Of a stretch of DNA of 64,000 bases, positions 43,883 to 53,703 are shown piece by piece. The first letter of the stretch is position 1, and each line of letters begins with the position of its first letter. The position numbers and the translations under genes were made by a program. Under the pieces are notes generated by a model. The model saw only the letters and a program-made list of their open reading frames with translations, ran no database searches and was not told the DNA's origin. Source of the DNA: Paenibacillus woosongensis (GTDB lineage: Bacteria; Bacillota; Bacilli; Paenibacillales; Paenibacillaceae); NCBI RefSeq assembly GCF_030122845.1, contig NZ_CP126084.1:806001-870000 (forward strand). Direction: 5' to 3'.

Positions 43883-44257
43883 TCATTTGTTTAGGGGACT
43901 TTTTCCGTGATAGCCGGGATCGTCATAATCAGAGTTGTGCAGCTTGCCAAGGACGCCCAAACCGATGATGGACCGACGGGTTTGTTCATCGCCGTACTGG
44001 TATAGCAGCGTATAGACCTCTATCATCCGAGCGTTAAATTGTTCTGTAGCATCGTCATGATCCGCGGATTTATAAGGGGCCGGTGCGCGCCTGAACGTAT
44101 AAATATCCTCTTCAGACAGCTCCGCAATTTTGTCGCTTAGCTTGGCGAAATCTTCTTCGTCCAGCAGCACTCTGAATTCCGTGGAGTCCTGGTTAGGCGC
44201 TTCCTGGATGCTGCGGTGAGCGACGGACACATCATAGGGCTTTCTTCCTGTTTTCAT
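43883..44257 (-). CDS. Hypothetical acidic protein
   Basis: ATG 44257 follows GGAGGGG, so the longer frame from 44287 is not needed. The 124-residue soluble protein is acidic and helical (VLLDEEDFAKLSDKIAELSE) and ends in a GKSPLNK tail. No domain is recognisable. It stands alone between the alarmone synthetase and the zinc-ribbon gene, on the strand of the former. Confidence 0.7.
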   Translation of the reverse strand: MKTGRKPYDVSVAHRSIQEAPNQDSTEFRVLLDEEDFAKLSDKIAELSEEDIYTFRRAPAPYKSADHDDATEQFNARMIEVYTLLYQYGDEQTRRSIIGLGVLGKLHNSDYDDPGYHGKSPLNK

Positions 44258-44506
44258 CCGAAATTCCCCTCCAACCTCATTTTTCATTCAATTAATGTCT
44301 TTATACACAACGGTTCTGCAGCTGAATCAAAAGGAGGGTTGGGATTTTCACTGGGCCGCCAAATCTGTTATGATAATTACGATTTCACAGATTGCGCAGT
44401 CAGCAAGCTGTTTAATTACTGAGAAGAAACATCCAAGCATTCCCGGCGAACGGGACAATATAGCACAACTACATCAAGGAGTCGGGGAACACAGGAGGAG
44501 TATGTC

Positions 44507-45247
44507 ATGAAATTTTTACAGCGGATTAAAGATGGTGCGGGCAAGGTAACCGATAAGGCGCAGAACGCGGTCGAAATCGGACGCTTTAACACGCAGATCA
44601 ATAATATTGAGCGTGAAATGGGCTTATATTTTCAAAGAATGGGCGAAGTCTTCTACGAAGGATACCGTAATAAAGACATGTCGTTAGCGGAGAAGGAAAT
44701 GATGGATCTAGCGAAAACCTGCGATCTGCTCGCCGAAGAACGGGATGAGATCCGGGGCAAAATCGCCGAGCTCAGAAACGAGCGCCTGTGCTCTTCCTGC
44801 GGCAAAGTGGTTACGGAAGAGGCGCTATTCTGCCAATACTGCGGACATAAACTGGGGAAGGCGAATAAGCCGGCGCAGGTTCGTATGGAAGCGGACGAGG
44901 AGGAGTCTGAGGCCAAAAGCGAGCGGCTCAGCGATCCGCTCGCCCTGCTGGAAGAGGGTGCGCTGTTCAGTCGTCATCTCGGTCAAGAAGAACCTGCCCG
45001 GTATGAAGAGGCCGAGCCGATTGATCCCGAGGAGGAAGAACGGCGGCTGCGGGAGCTGGAGCGGGAGCGCGAGCGCCAGGAGGAGCTGGATCGCCGGATC
45101 AGAACATGGAAAGAGAATGTGAAGCTGACGGAGCATGTCTCGGCGGCGAAGGAATCTCTGCGAGGCGAGGCGAGCTGCCAAATATGTTCGGCGACGCTGG
45201 TAAAGGGAACGAAATGGTGTCCGCACTGCGGCTCAGAGCAAATTTAA
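44507..45247 (+). CDS. Zinc-ribbon protein with coiled-coil
   Basis: The 246 residues contain an N-terminal helical part (FNTQINNIEREMGLYFQRMG), a first zinc ribbon CSSCGKVVTEEALFCQYC (CxxC...CxxC), a long acidic, charged coiled-coil (EEEERRLRELERERERQEEL) and a second ribbon CQICSATLVKGTKWCPHCG at the C-terminus. Function unknown; such double-ribbon proteins are common in Bacilli as scaffold or regulatory proteins. The ATG follows GGAGGAG. Confidence 0.8.
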   Translation: MKFLQRIKDGAGKVTDKAQNAVEIGRFNTQINNIEREMGLYFQRMGEVFYEGYRNKDMSLAEKEMMDLAKTCDLLAEERDEIRGKIAELRNERLCSSCGKVVTEEALFCQYCGHKLGKANKPAQVRMEADEEESEAKSERLSDPLALLEEGALFSRHLGQEEPARYEEAEPIDPEEEERRLRELERERERQEELDRRIRTWKENVKLTEHVSAAKESLRGEASCQICSATLVKGTKWCPHCGSEQI

Positions 45248-45425
45248 GCAATCCGGGACTGGCCGTCTGGCCAAAAGTTCACCGAGTTGTTATAAATGAT
45301 GCCTGCTGCAGGGACATTTGAACCGTAGTAAATAGTAAGCGCCAGTCCGGATGGGGACGGCAGCTGCAGGGAAAGCTGTAACTGCGCCTTTCGTTTACTA
45401 TGATACTTTTAGGAGTGTGGACACC

Positions 45426-45731
45426 ATGGAATGTATCGTTCATTTTGAAGTGGAATACAAGCAAAAGACCAAAGAGCTTCGCGGACTTATTTTCCTCGAT
45501 AAGGGCAAAACGCCAACGGAGCAGGATTTTATATCGATGTTCGGGGATATGGGGTACAGGCTTCGGCTTGCCGACCAAGAGAACTTGGTATTTTTGCCGA
45601 CCGAGCCGAGTGCGGAATACCAGAAAATCAGGATCCGCCGGCTGGATACCGGAGAAGAGAACTATCAGACGGACGGAGAGCTGAAATCGATCATATCGAA
45701 TCTGCTTCCAAAGGATACGCGCCCCATCTAA
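45426..45731 (+). CDS. Hypothetical protein, about 100 residues
   Basis: ATG 45426 follows TAGGAG. The shorter start is preferred over the frame from 45351, whose extra 25 residues lie over the ribosome site. The 101-residue soluble protein begins MECIVHFEVEYKQKTKEL and has alternating strands; no family is recognised. It lies alone before the guanine riboswitch of xpt. Confidence 0.65.
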   Translation: MECIVHFEVEYKQKTKELRGLIFLDKGKTPTEQDFISMFGDMGYRLRLADQENLVFLPTEPSAEYQKIRIRRLDTGEENYQTDGELKSIISNLLPKDTRPI

Positions 45732-45869
45732 GCGGCGCCAAGCGTCTCGAAAGCGGCTTATCTGTAAAATATTTGACCAATCCACGAAATACCTCTTTAT
45801 TTCTATCGATTGTATGAGTTATACTACTAATCATTGTAGAGATAGTTTTCGACAAGATTCTTCATTAGC

Positions 45870-45943
45870 TTCTCGTATATGTGCAGGAATCGGCCTGCAT
45901 GTTTCTACCCGATCACCGGAAATGATCGGACTACGGGGAGAAT
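45870..45943 (+). promoter_or_regulatory. Purine riboswitch aptamer, guanine type
   Basis: The sequence follows the class exactly: P1 CTCGTATA at the left and TACGGGGAG at the right, with two hairpins. The first has loop GGAATCGG with arms TGCA/TGCA; then GTTTCTACCCGATCACC and GGAAATGATCGGACTAC follow. The pyrimidine just before the closing P1 strand (ACTACG) is C, which pairs with guanine or xanthine-like ligands, fitting the xpt-pbuX genes below. Confidence 0.9.
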
Positions 45944-46051
45944 TCGTATTGCCGTGCCAAGGGCGGTTATTTGAGGTGTTCCTGACCCATACTTTGACCG
46001 CAGTCTGGTATGTCATCCCTGCATTAGGGCGAATTCTGCCAGGAGGTCCAT

Positions 46052-46082
46052 TTCCCAGCCTTTGGGAACTGGGCTTTTTTTT
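46052..46082 (+). terminator. Riboswitch expression-platform terminator
   Basis: CCCAG (46054-46058) pairs with CTGGG (46069-46073) and is followed by eight T. An overlapping alternative stem TTCCCA/TGGGAA (46052-46068) competes with it. It would stop transcription when guanine is bound. Confidence 0.7.
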
Positions 46083-46137
46083 ATTCCGGTTAACGGTAAC
46101 GACATGATGAAGAGGATAGGAAGCCAAGATAACTTAA

Positions 46138-46722
<585 letters not shown>

Positions 46723-46764
46723 ATAAATAGACCAGATACGATATGGGGAGGAAAAGATATTTTT

Positions 46765-48144
46765 ATGGAGCGGGAAGCCATTTTTCAAAGAAATAGACAT
46801 CCATTCAAAACCCTATCGCTAGGCATTCAGCATGTGCTGGCGATGTATGCGGGTGCGGTTATCGTGCCGCTGATTGTCGGCAATGCGCTGCAGCTCAGCC
46901 ATGAACAGCTTACGTATTTGATCGCTATCGATCTTCTGGCCTGCGGCGTAGCTACGCTTCTCCAGGTGTGGGGCAACCGCATCTTCGGGATCGGGCTGCC
47001 GGTTATGCTAGGCTGTGCGTTTCAGGCCGTGTCGCCGATGATCGCCATCGGTTTGACCGACGGGATGGGCGTATCGGCCATCTATGGGGCGATTATCGCT
47101 TCCGGGCTGTTCGTGTTCCTGTTTTCCGGATTGTTCGGTAAATTGATCGCCTTGTTCCCTCCAGTGGTTACAGGCTCCGTGGTGACGATTATCGGGGTGA
47201 CCTTGATTCCGGTAGCATTGACGGACCTGGGAGGCGGCAATCCGGGGACGAATCCCGAATTTGGAAGCCCCCTGAACCTGTCGCTGGGCTTTGGCGTGCT
47301 GCTATTCATTATTCTGATGAACCGCTTTGCCAAAGGGTTTCTGCGTTCCATTTCCGTCCTGCTCGGCCTCATTGCCGGCACGATTGTTTCCGCGCTTGCG
47401 GGCGGTGTGAATCTCAAGCCGCTTCAAGAAGCGAGCTGGTTCCATATGCCCCAAATGTTCTATTTCGGGGCGCCGACATTTCACGCGTCAGCCATTCTGA
47501 CGATGGTTCTGGTTGCGATCGTTAGCGTTGCCGAATCGACCGGCGTATTTATGGCGCTTGGCAAAATCGTGGATAAAGATATTACATCGAAGGATTTGGC
47601 CCGCGGTTACCGGGCCGAGGGATTGGCGATCGTTCTGGGCGGATTGTTCAACTCCTTCCCATACACGACATATTCCCAGAACGTTGGTCTCATTCAAATG
47701 AGCCGGGTCAAAACACGCGATGTGATCGTGGTTGCCGGCGGTTTGCTCGTCTTGATCGGCTTCGTGCCGAAAATCGCCGCATTGACCCAGCTTGTTCCGT
47801 CTTCCGTTCTTGGCGGAGCGATGATCGCGTTGTTTGGACTGGTGCTGTCCTCGGGCGTACGCATGCTGGGGGATCAGGTGGATCTTAACCGTCATGAGAA
47901 TTTGCTCATCATCGCCTGTTCTGTAGGCATGGGCCTCGGTGTTACCGTCGTGCCGGAAATTTTCCAGCGCGTGCCGGATTGGCTTCGCATTCTTGTCGAC
48001 AACGGTATTGTCGCCGGCAGCTTCACCGCCATCGTGCTGAATCTGTTGTTTAACGGCTTCCGGGGGCATCAAGCCAAATCGGCATCTGCACCAGGACAGC
48101 AGCCGACGGCGGCTGATGAAGCTGCTTCCGGGTCGGCATTATAA
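46765..48144 (+). CDS. pbuX: Xanthine permease (NCS2 nucleobase:cation symporter)
   Basis: A 459-residue membrane protein with about 12-14 helices and NCS2 landmarks: GIQHVLAMYAGAVIVPLI, GLPVMLGCAFQAVSPMI, VAESTGVFMALGKIV and NSFPYTTYSQNVGLIQ. The family takes up xanthine or uric acid with protons or sodium. The operon partner xpt indicates xanthine. The ATG follows GGGAGGAAAAG. A perfect terminator follows downstream. Confidence 0.93.
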   Translation: MEREAIFQRNRHPFKTLSLGIQHVLAMYAGAVIVPLIVGNALQLSHEQLTYLIAIDLLACGVATLLQVWGNRIFGIGLPVMLGCAFQAVSPMIAIGLTDGMGVSAIYGAIIASGLFVFLFSGLFGKLIALFPPVVTGSVVTIIGVTLIPVALTDLGGGNPGTNPEFGSPLNLSLGFGVLLFIILMNRFAKGFLRSISVLLGLIAGTIVSALAGGVNLKPLQEASWFHMPQMFYFGAPTFHASAILTMVLVAIVSVAESTGVFMALGKIVDKDITSKDLARGYRAEGLAIVLGGLFNSFPYTTYSQNVGLIQMSRVKTRDVIVVAGGLLVLIGFVPKIAALTQLVPSSVLGGAMIALFGLVLSSGVRMLGDQVDLNRHENLLIIACSVGMGLGVTVVPEIFQRVPDWLRILVDNGIVAGSFTAIVLNLLFNGFRGHQAKSASAPGQQPTAADEAASGSAL

Positions 48145-48187
48145 CGCCTATTAGCACGGGGCATGTTTGTTCCGGCAAATGTAAGAG

Positions 48188-48221
48188 AATGACCAAGCCT
48201 GTGAAGGCTTGGTCATTTTTT
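48188..48221 (+). terminator. Terminator of xpt-pbuX
   Basis: AATGACCAAGCCT (48188-48200) and AGGCTTGGTCATT (48205-48217) form a perfect 13-bp stem with a four-base loop and a T-run. Confidence 0.9.
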
Positions 48222-48259
48222 GATCTCGGTCATGATCTTAAAACAGTTCGGCGCTGCTC

Positions 48260-48598
48260 CTACATCCGGTTCAACTGCTTCTCGGCAAGCTCGCCGATCC
48301 ACGGCAGCTTAAGCCACTTGCCTTGCAGAGACGTCAGCATCAGCAGGAGCCAGAGCGCGATTCCAAGCGCGCTTAGCAGCAGCCCCACTACGATGCCGAT
48401 CAACGGCAGGAAACCGGCAGCGGCATGGGCGATCATGAGCCCGGCGAACAGCATCACGGATTGAAGCGCGTGAAAAAGAACGAAGCGGCTTCTTTTCTCT
48501 ACCGCCAGGAATACGACGCCGCCGACAAAAGCGAACAGATAGCAGAAAAAGGCTGCTACATTTTCATACAGACCCGTTGAGGATTTGAAAGGGGACAT
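48260..48598 (-). CDS. DUF4870 (Tic20-like) membrane protein
   Basis: The 112-residue protein has three membrane helices and the DUF4870 pattern: NVAAFFCYLFAFVGGVVFLAVEK, with RFVLFHALQSVMLF following. Function unknown. ATG 48598 fits AAGG spacing better than ATG 48604. It is a single gene, convergent with pbuX. Confidence 0.8.
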   Translation of the reverse strand: MSPFKSSTGLYENVAAFFCYLFAFVGGVVFLAVEKRSRFVLFHALQSVMLFAGLMIAHAAAGFLPLIGIVVGLLLSALGIALWLLLMLTSLQGKWLKLPWIGELAEKQLNRM

Positions 48599-48696
48599 GA
48601 GCATCTACCTTCTTTCTGTCAGTCAAATAAAGGGAATGGGACTTGTTCCCTGTCTCAATAGACATTGTATGACGAGCCTGCTGTTCACAGAACGGA

Positions 48697-48817
48697 TTGA
48701 CATTAAAAATAGGATTGGCATATACTATATTACAATGCAAGATAGTTCGAGACATGTTATGAACTTGAACTCAATGACTTACCTTGCAGCATAGTACGTT
48801 ATTCTCAACTATCTTGC
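48697..48817 (+). promoter_or_regulatory. padR promoter with an 11-bp inverted repeat in the leader
   Basis: TTGACA (48697-48702), an 18-base spacer and TATACT (48721-48726) form a good promoter. Just downstream GCAAGATAGTT (48737-48747) faces AACTATCTTGC (48807-48817). The repeat could be a regulator site or fold in the roughly 190-base leader; auto-control by the PadR protein is plausible. Confidence 0.55.
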
Positions 48818-48924
48818 TTAACAAGTTAGTTGGATTTCTAAAAAATTGCCGAGCTGCCGAACTGCCGAATTATAAAGTCAAGCTGACTGGAATGGTTGAG
48901 CTAACCGGAATGGAGAAATGATAC

Positions 48925-49272
48925 ATGACGACCTACAGCCAAATGCTAAAGGGCATTCTAGAGGGCTGCATATTGGCCTTGATGGAGAGTAAAGAGGTTT
49001 ATGGGTATGAGCTTACGACATTGCTGGAGCAATCGGGCTTGTCGTTTGTAAGTGAAGGGAGCATCTACCCGCTGCTGCTGCGGATGCAGAAGGAAGGGCT
49101 GATCTGCGGTGAGCTGCGGCAGGACGGGGTGTCCGGCGGACCGCCCCGGAAATATTACCGATTAACGGATGAAGGCGTGCAGTCGCTGCGGCAGTTTCGG
49201 AAGTCCTGGAATGGGCTGCGGCAAAGCGTGGATCACGTACTGACGAAAGGAGCTGGCGGACATGAAGATTAA
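48925..49272 (+). CDS. PadR family transcriptional regulator
   Basis: The 115 residues follow the PadR plan: LKGILEGCILALMESKEVYG, then YELTTLLEQSG, SEGSIYPLLLRMQKEGLI and GPPRKYYRLTDEG. These short PadR proteins bind DNA as dimers and usually control the adjacent membrane protein gene. Here the DUF1129 gene overlaps by 11 bases, so the pair is translationally coupled and typical of a PadR-plus-membrane-protein stress unit. Confidence 0.9.
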   Translation: MTTYSQMLKGILEGCILALMESKEVYGYELTTLLEQSGLSFVSEGSIYPLLLRMQKEGLICGELRQDGVSGGPPRKYYRLTDEGVQSLRQFRKSWNGLRQSVDHVLTKGAGGHED

Positions 49273-49927
49273 TCAGATGGCAGAGGAGAATAACCGGCTG
49301 AGAGCGCAAATGACACAAGAGAATGAGGCCTATTTTGATAATATGGTTGTTTATTTACGCTCAAGCCGAGTCGATCAGGCTAAGGCAGAAGAGCTGCTTC
49401 TAGAGACGGCTCAGCACATGCTCGAGGCCCAGCGGCATGGGAAGACTGCTGCGGAGGTATTTGGAGAGGATCCGGAGCAGTACTTCCGAGAGCTGCTGGA
49501 ACACTTGCCTAAGAGAAGCCTGCGGGAGGCGGTATCGGAGTATGCGATGATCCCGTGGATCGCCTTAACCTGGATGTTTGCGGTGCAGGCCTTGTTCGGC
49601 TTCATCGCCATGGGATTTGGGAACAAGACGGGTGCCTTCAACCGGATCAGCCTGTTTTCTGTGTTAATGCTAGTCTTTGCCTCGATTGCTGTAATTGAAT
49701 TGGTGTTGAGGGTGCTGAAGCGCGATAGCGTCAAACCGGTCGGCAAAGGGCGAGGCTTCAGCCTGAAGATTGCCGCGATTTATGGCGTCTATCTGGCGGC
49801 AGTCATATTAGCGGCAGTCTATTTGCACGATAAGCTGCCTGTTATTGAAGCAGCGCCATGGGTAAGCCTGGGGTTGTTCATCGTTGGCCTTATCGGCCAG
49901 AAGTTTATTTTCATGCGAAACAATTGA
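49262..49927 (+). CDS. DUF1129 family membrane protein
   Basis: The first about 95 residues are soluble and helical and carry the DUF1129 pattern (ENEAYFDNMVVYLRSS, LLLETAQHMLEAQRHGKTAAEVFGEDPEQYF, cut into parts). Four membrane helices follow. The ATG lies inside the end of padR. The family partners PadR regulators; the molecular role is unknown, probably membrane-stress related. Confidence 0.8.
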   Translation: MKINQMAEENNRLRAQMTQENEAYFDNMVVYLRSSRVDQAKAEELLLETAQHMLEAQRHGKTAAEVFGEDPEQYFRELLEHLPKRSLREAVSEYAMIPWIALTWMFAVQALFGFIAMGFGNKTGAFNRISLFSVLMLVFASIAVIELVLRVLKRDSVKPVGKGRGFSLKIAAIYGVYLAAVILAAVYLHDKLPVIEAAPWVSLGLFIVGLIGQKFIFMRNN

Positions 49928-49953
49928 TGATATTAACGATATGGTTGTTTTGC

Positions 49954-51111
49954 TTACAGCAGGGAGATCGACGTGCTGCCGGCCAGCGAGGAGGCAGGTG
50001 TGAACCACTGCTCGATAATGTCGCTGACGATCGTTTTGGCCGCCTCGGGTCTGCGCACAAGATCGATCTCCCCGTAAACATGGGCTAACCGCTCCTCGTT
50101 TAAGAGAAGCCCATCGATTTGGCGGATCAGGGTGCCCGGATCGTTCGCAATATGGGCGATTCCTTTGCTCTCCAAATACAGGGCGTTATTCAGCTCCTGG
50201 CCTGGTACAGGGCGGTACACGAAAATGGGAAGACGGCTGACAAGCGCTTCTGAGAGCGTAATTCCGCCCGGCTTCGTCACAATACAATGGCTCAGCTGCA
50301 TGAGCTGGGCTATTTCGCTAATATAGCCGAACAGGTGGAAGTGCGGGTGCTGTCCCAGCTCCTGATCCAGCTTGCGGTGGAGCTCTTTGTTCCTTCCGCA
50401 GACGGCGATGACCTGATAGTTGTCTTTAGCGAGCAGCGTCTCGCAAATATCGCGGATGCCCTGCATGACGCCGAACGCCCCGGCCATGATCAGAATCGTT
50501 CGCCTAGAGGGATCGAGCCGGCAGAACTGCTCTGTTGCCATGCTGGGACTTCGACCGAAATCAGGCTTTAGCGGAATCCCGCTGACCAGCACCCGTTCCG
50601 CCGGAATGCCGCGTCTTACGAGATCCTGCAGCAATTCCTCCGTAGCTACGTAATAACGATCCACGCCAGGGTGAACCCAGCGTCCGTGCAGGTCAAAATC
50701 GGTAACGATGTTGATTAGGGGGAGCTTCAGTCCCGTTTTTTTCAGCAATTTCGGCATGGCCAACTGGGGAAAAGTATGAATGATAAGGTCTGGCTCGATG
50801 CTGGAGATGGCCTGCTCAAGCTTCCTCATACCGAGGGAATTGAGTACGCTCAACAAAGATGTATCCGGCTGCAGGTCCTTTGTGGCATTGTAGACCCAGC
50901 CATAGAGCATTGGCATCGTTTTGAAGCTCTGTATATATACGAACTTGGTCATTTCGTTCAGCAGAGGATGCGCCTCTGCCATCAAGTCCAGCAGTTCGAC
51001 ATCCGTAATCCCCGACCGATGAAAGCTTGCTTCAAGGGCTTTGGAAGCCTGATAATGACCCTCGCCATAGCTGGCATACATAATCAATACTTTGGGCGAG
51101 CCTGAGAGCAT
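49954..51111 (-). CDS. UgtP-like processive diacylglycerol glucosyltransferase
   Basis: A GT28/MGDG-synthase type glycosyltransferase of 385 residues: the N-terminal acceptor half has YASYGEGHYQASKAL and TDFDLHGRWVHPGVDRYYVA. The C-terminal half has AGAFGVMQGI, HLFGYISEIAQLM and the donor motif TKPGGITLSEAL. Family knowledge: UgtP adds glucose to diacylglycerol, giving glycolipids that anchor lipoteichoic acid and affect cell size. It is peripheral to the membrane. Single gene, no terminator seen; the next minus-strand gene ends 68 bases upstream of its start. Confidence 0.85.
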   Translation of the reverse strand: MLSGSPKVLIMYASYGEGHYQASKALEASFHRSGITDVELLDLMAEAHPLLNEMTKFVYIQSFKTMPMLYGWVYNATKDLQPDTSLLSVLNSLGMRKLEQAISSIEPDLIIHTFPQLAMPKLLKKTGLKLPLINIVTDFDLHGRWVHPGVDRYYVATEELLQDLVRRGIPAERVLVSGIPLKPDFGRSPSMATEQFCRLDPSRRTILIMAGAFGVMQGIRDICETLLAKDNYQVIAVCGRNKELHRKLDQELGQHPHFHLFGYISEIAQLMQLSHCIVTKPGGITLSEALVSRLPIFVYRPVPGQELNNALYLESKGIAHIANDPGTLIRQIDGLLLNEERLAHVYGEIDLVRRPEAAKTIVSDIIEQWFTPASSLAGSTSISLL

Positions 51112-51178
51112 AGCTAAATCCCTCCCGATGAACTTAAGAATTGGTTATTCAGAAAATAAAGAATTCTAGTTATTGCGG

Positions 51179-52204
51179 TTAGCTGTGCTTCAATGCAGGC
51201 ATAATGAACTTTTCCAGCAGCGGCCTGGGGTTCTTCCAGCGGTTCAGATCGCTGGCCGCCGTAAATACGACAACGGCATCGAGCGAAGGAATCACATTGA
51301 TTTGCTGTCCTCCATGCCCATGGGCATAGGCGAATGGAATCCCGTTTGCTTTGGTCGTCCACCAATGATAGCCGTAACGGCCATAGCCGGGACTCTCCGG
51401 GGCTAAAGGAGTCATTGAGCGGGTCAGCCACTCTGCGGAGAGAAGCCGCTCGTTTTCCCATACGCCGCCCTGCAGGCAGAGCAGGCCGATCTTCGCCATG
51501 TCCCGTGCCGTTAAATGAAGTCCGATATGACCCATCGAATGGCCTTCGGGACTGGCGCTCCACGAAACATCTTCAATGCCGAGCGGACCGAACAAGTATT
51601 TCCCGGCGTACTCCGCCGCGCTTAGCCCTGTCCATTCCGTCAGCAATACGGAGAGAAGATGGCTATCTACACTACAGTATTGAAAGGTCCCGATTTTATG
51701 CTGCTCGATGGGGAGCTGCATAATGTATTTTGTCCAATTTCGGCTCTGGTGCAAGCGGTGGATGAGCGCTTCTCCCATTTTAACACCGGTTTTCCAATGA
51801 AATCCAGAGGTCATTGTGAGCAAATGACGCAAGGTTAATTGTTCCCAAAGCGGGTCCAGCTTCCGGTCAGCGTATTTCCGCAAATGTGCGGCGATGGGTT
51901 CATCCAGCTGCGGAAGGTCTCCCCGGTAACTGGCAACGCCCAGCAGAAGCGAAAGGATCGATTTGGTGGCCGACCTTAAATCATGAAGGTCGTTCGTCTC
52001 AAATCCGTTATAATAACGCTCGGTGAGGACGGCATCCTGCCGGGCTACGATGAAGCTGTTCATTTTAGGGAACCGTTGGATGATTTCTTCGTCCGCGGCA
52101 CGAAACAGGCTGGCAGCCTCCTTGCTTGGAGCAGGGGGAGTGCAATGTAAGCCTGCGGTGTGAGCCTTGGCAGAAGGAGCGGTAATGCTGCGGATGGACT
52201 GCAT
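51179..52204 (-). CDS. Serine hydrolase of the beta-lactamase/class C family
   Basis: ATG 52204 follows AAAGGAG; the longer frame from 52309 is unsupported. The 341 residues have the SxxK nucleophile motif SATKSIL, FQYCSVDSHLLS in the place of YxN, and an HGHGG near residue 300 in the place of KTG/HxG. No signal peptide is visible, so it is probably cytoplasmic. Such proteins are esterases or peptidases of broad kind; substrate unknown. Its operon partner may be the glucosyltransferase gene downstream on the same strand. Confidence 0.85.
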   Translation of the reverse strand: MQSIRSITAPSAKAHTAGLHCTPPAPSKEAASLFRAADEEIIQRFPKMNSFIVARQDAVLTERYYNGFETNDLHDLRSATKSILSLLLGVASYRGDLPQLDEPIAAHLRKYADRKLDPLWEQLTLRHLLTMTSGFHWKTGVKMGEALIHRLHQSRNWTKYIMQLPIEQHKIGTFQYCSVDSHLLSVLLTEWTGLSAAEYAGKYLFGPLGIEDVSWSASPEGHSMGHIGLHLTARDMAKIGLLCLQGGVWENERLLSAEWLTRSMTPLAPESPGYGRYGYHWWTTKANGIPFAYAHGHGGQQINVIPSLDAVVVFTAASDLNRWKNPRPLLEKFIMPALKHS

Positions 52205-52375
52205 GTCATTTTCTCCTTTACTCAGTCTTATATATTTAATGTAACCAGAATTAAGGATGAGCAATAATTTTGCCGATTGTATAAGTAGCAGGGTTCTGAT
52301 ATTTTTCAAAAAAAGTGTGCGTATGGAAGAAAGCTGTAAGGCCCGAGCTGAATATGTTACAATATAAGAGATAGG

Positions 52376-52545
52376 AGGTTATTCCATCAAGTCTGCGGTT
52401 TGTCCGGACTACTCGGACATGTGTGGTTGCCAGCTTGATTAAACAGGAATTTCTATGGGTATGTAATAGTGTCAGGTGCCTGCCGAGAAGGCGTAATGCA
52501 GCCTAAGACTTCATGAATCAACATCACTTTTCGGCGTTCTCGAAA
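52376..52545 (+). ncRNA. Structured RNA candidate, unassigned
   Basis: A TACAAT box at 52358-52363 precedes it. The left strand ATTCCATCAAGTCTGCGG pairs, with a few mismatches, with CCTAAGACTTCATGAAT at about 52511-52527. Inside lie GTCCG-CGGAC and GCCT-AGGC hairpins. The segment CCGAGAAGGC can alternatively pair with GCGTTCTCG further down. The layout suggests a multibranched regulatory RNA, riboswitch-like or a free small RNA, upstream of a small gene. I could not match it to a family. Confidence 0.45.
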
Positions 52546-52584
52546 TCGGAGCATTAATTACAAGCGTTCTGGGAGGGAATATGT

Positions 52585-52782
52585 ATGGCAACGAAAGGTC
52601 ACAATGAAGTAAAGGAAAGTCTGCGGGAGATGACCCGGATATATAAGCCGAAAGACCCGAAAAAATTCGTAAAGGAATACGTCCGGAAATATCGTATCAT
52701 GGGCGGCTATGAAGAGGAATTAACGGACCTGGTTGAACATGAAATGGGCAAGCTAAATTCAGTCAACTCGTCCGTATCTTGA
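52585..52782 (+). CDS. Small hypothetical basic protein, 65 aa
   Basis: ATG follows GGGAGGGAAT. The product is hydrophilic, helical and charged (VKESLREMTRIYKPKDPKKF, then YVRKYRIMGGYEEELTDLVE). No family is recognised. The long structured leader ahead of it may control it. Confidence 0.7.
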   Translation: MATKGHNEVKESLREMTRIYKPKDPKKFVKEYVRKYRIMGGYEEELTDLVEHEMGKLNSVNSSVS

Positions 52783-52950
52783 CCCTTCCTGCCGTGTGTC
52801 AAGCACTTGCATTCGTTCATTTAATGAGGAACAATGGATATCCGTCTTGCAGCGTCATGCCGCAGGGCGGTTTTTTTCTGCTTGTTCCTACATATATTAT
52901 AACAACGCTTATTAACGGGGTGTTAAAGCTCTCGAGAGGGGACGGAAATA

Positions 52951-53703
52951 TTGAAAATCAACCTGAAGACGAAGGAAGAAATATTAAAAATCCGGGAAGC
53001 CGGCAAAATCCTTGCCGAGTGCCACGGCGAGCTTGCCAGCCGGATCCGCCCGGGAATGACGACACTGGAAATCGACGAATGGGTGGAGCAGTACTTGGCT
53101 GGCAGAAAAGCAACGCCGGAGCAAAAGGGGTACCGGGGGTATCCGTTTGCAACCTGTGCTTCGGTGAACAATGTCGTCTGCCATGGCTTCCCGAACCATC
53201 GCCAGCTCCAGAACGGCGATATCGTCACCATTGACATCGTCGTGAATAAGAATGGCTGGCTCGCCGATTCCGCCTGGTCTTACCGCATCGGAGAGGTTAG
53301 CGAAGAAGCCGACCGGCTGCTGACCATCACGCATAAAGCCCTGGAGAAAGGCATCGCGCAGGCCGTGGCGGGCAATCGTGTGGGAGACATCAGCGCGGCG
53401 GTCCAAGGGGTAGCGAGAGAAGCAGGCATCGGCATCGTAAAGCCGCTGATCGGGCATGGCATCGGCCGGTCCATGCACGAGCCGCCGGATGTGCCAAACT
53501 TTGGGCGCGCCCATACCGGACCGCTCCTGCGGGAGGGGATGGTCATCACGGTAGAACCGATCCTGACCTCCGGCGACACGGGTGCCGTCCTGTGGGACGA
53601 TGACGGGTGGACGATCCGTACGGCCGACGGAAGCTTGGGCGGGCATTATGAACATACAATAGCGATAACAAAAGGAGAGCCCGTCGTCCTTACTTCCTTG
53701 TGA
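52951..53703 (+). CDS. map: Type I methionine aminopeptidase
   Basis: TTG start after GAGAGGGGA. The 250-residue type I enzyme shows the metal ligands: Asp in GDIVTIDIVV, Asp in WLADSAW, His in IGHGIG, Glu in VEPIL and Glu in YEHTI, plus catalytic His in CHGFP. It removes the initiator methionine from new proteins. Many Bacilli have two such genes; this looks like the second, YflG-like copy, as no ribosomal-protein genes are nearby. The ligand Asp region reads DSAWSY, slightly different from the common DSART. Confidence 0.92.
   Translation: MKINLKTKEEILKIREAGKILAECHGELASRIRPGMTTLEIDEWVEQYLAGRKATPEQKGYRGYPFATCASVNNVVCHGFPNHRQLQNGDIVTIDIVVNKNGWLADSAWSYRIGEVSEEADRLLTITHKALEKGIAQAVAGNRVGDISAAVQGVAREAGIGIVKPLIGHGIGRSMHEPPDVPNFGRAHTGPLLREGMVITVEPILTSGDTGAVLWDDDGWTIRTADGSLGGHYEHTIAITKGEPVVLTSL

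Noticed and set aside
45814..46107. 97-codon frame upstream of xpt
   Set aside because: It runs through the guanine riboswitch aptamer and its terminator and has no ribosome site.
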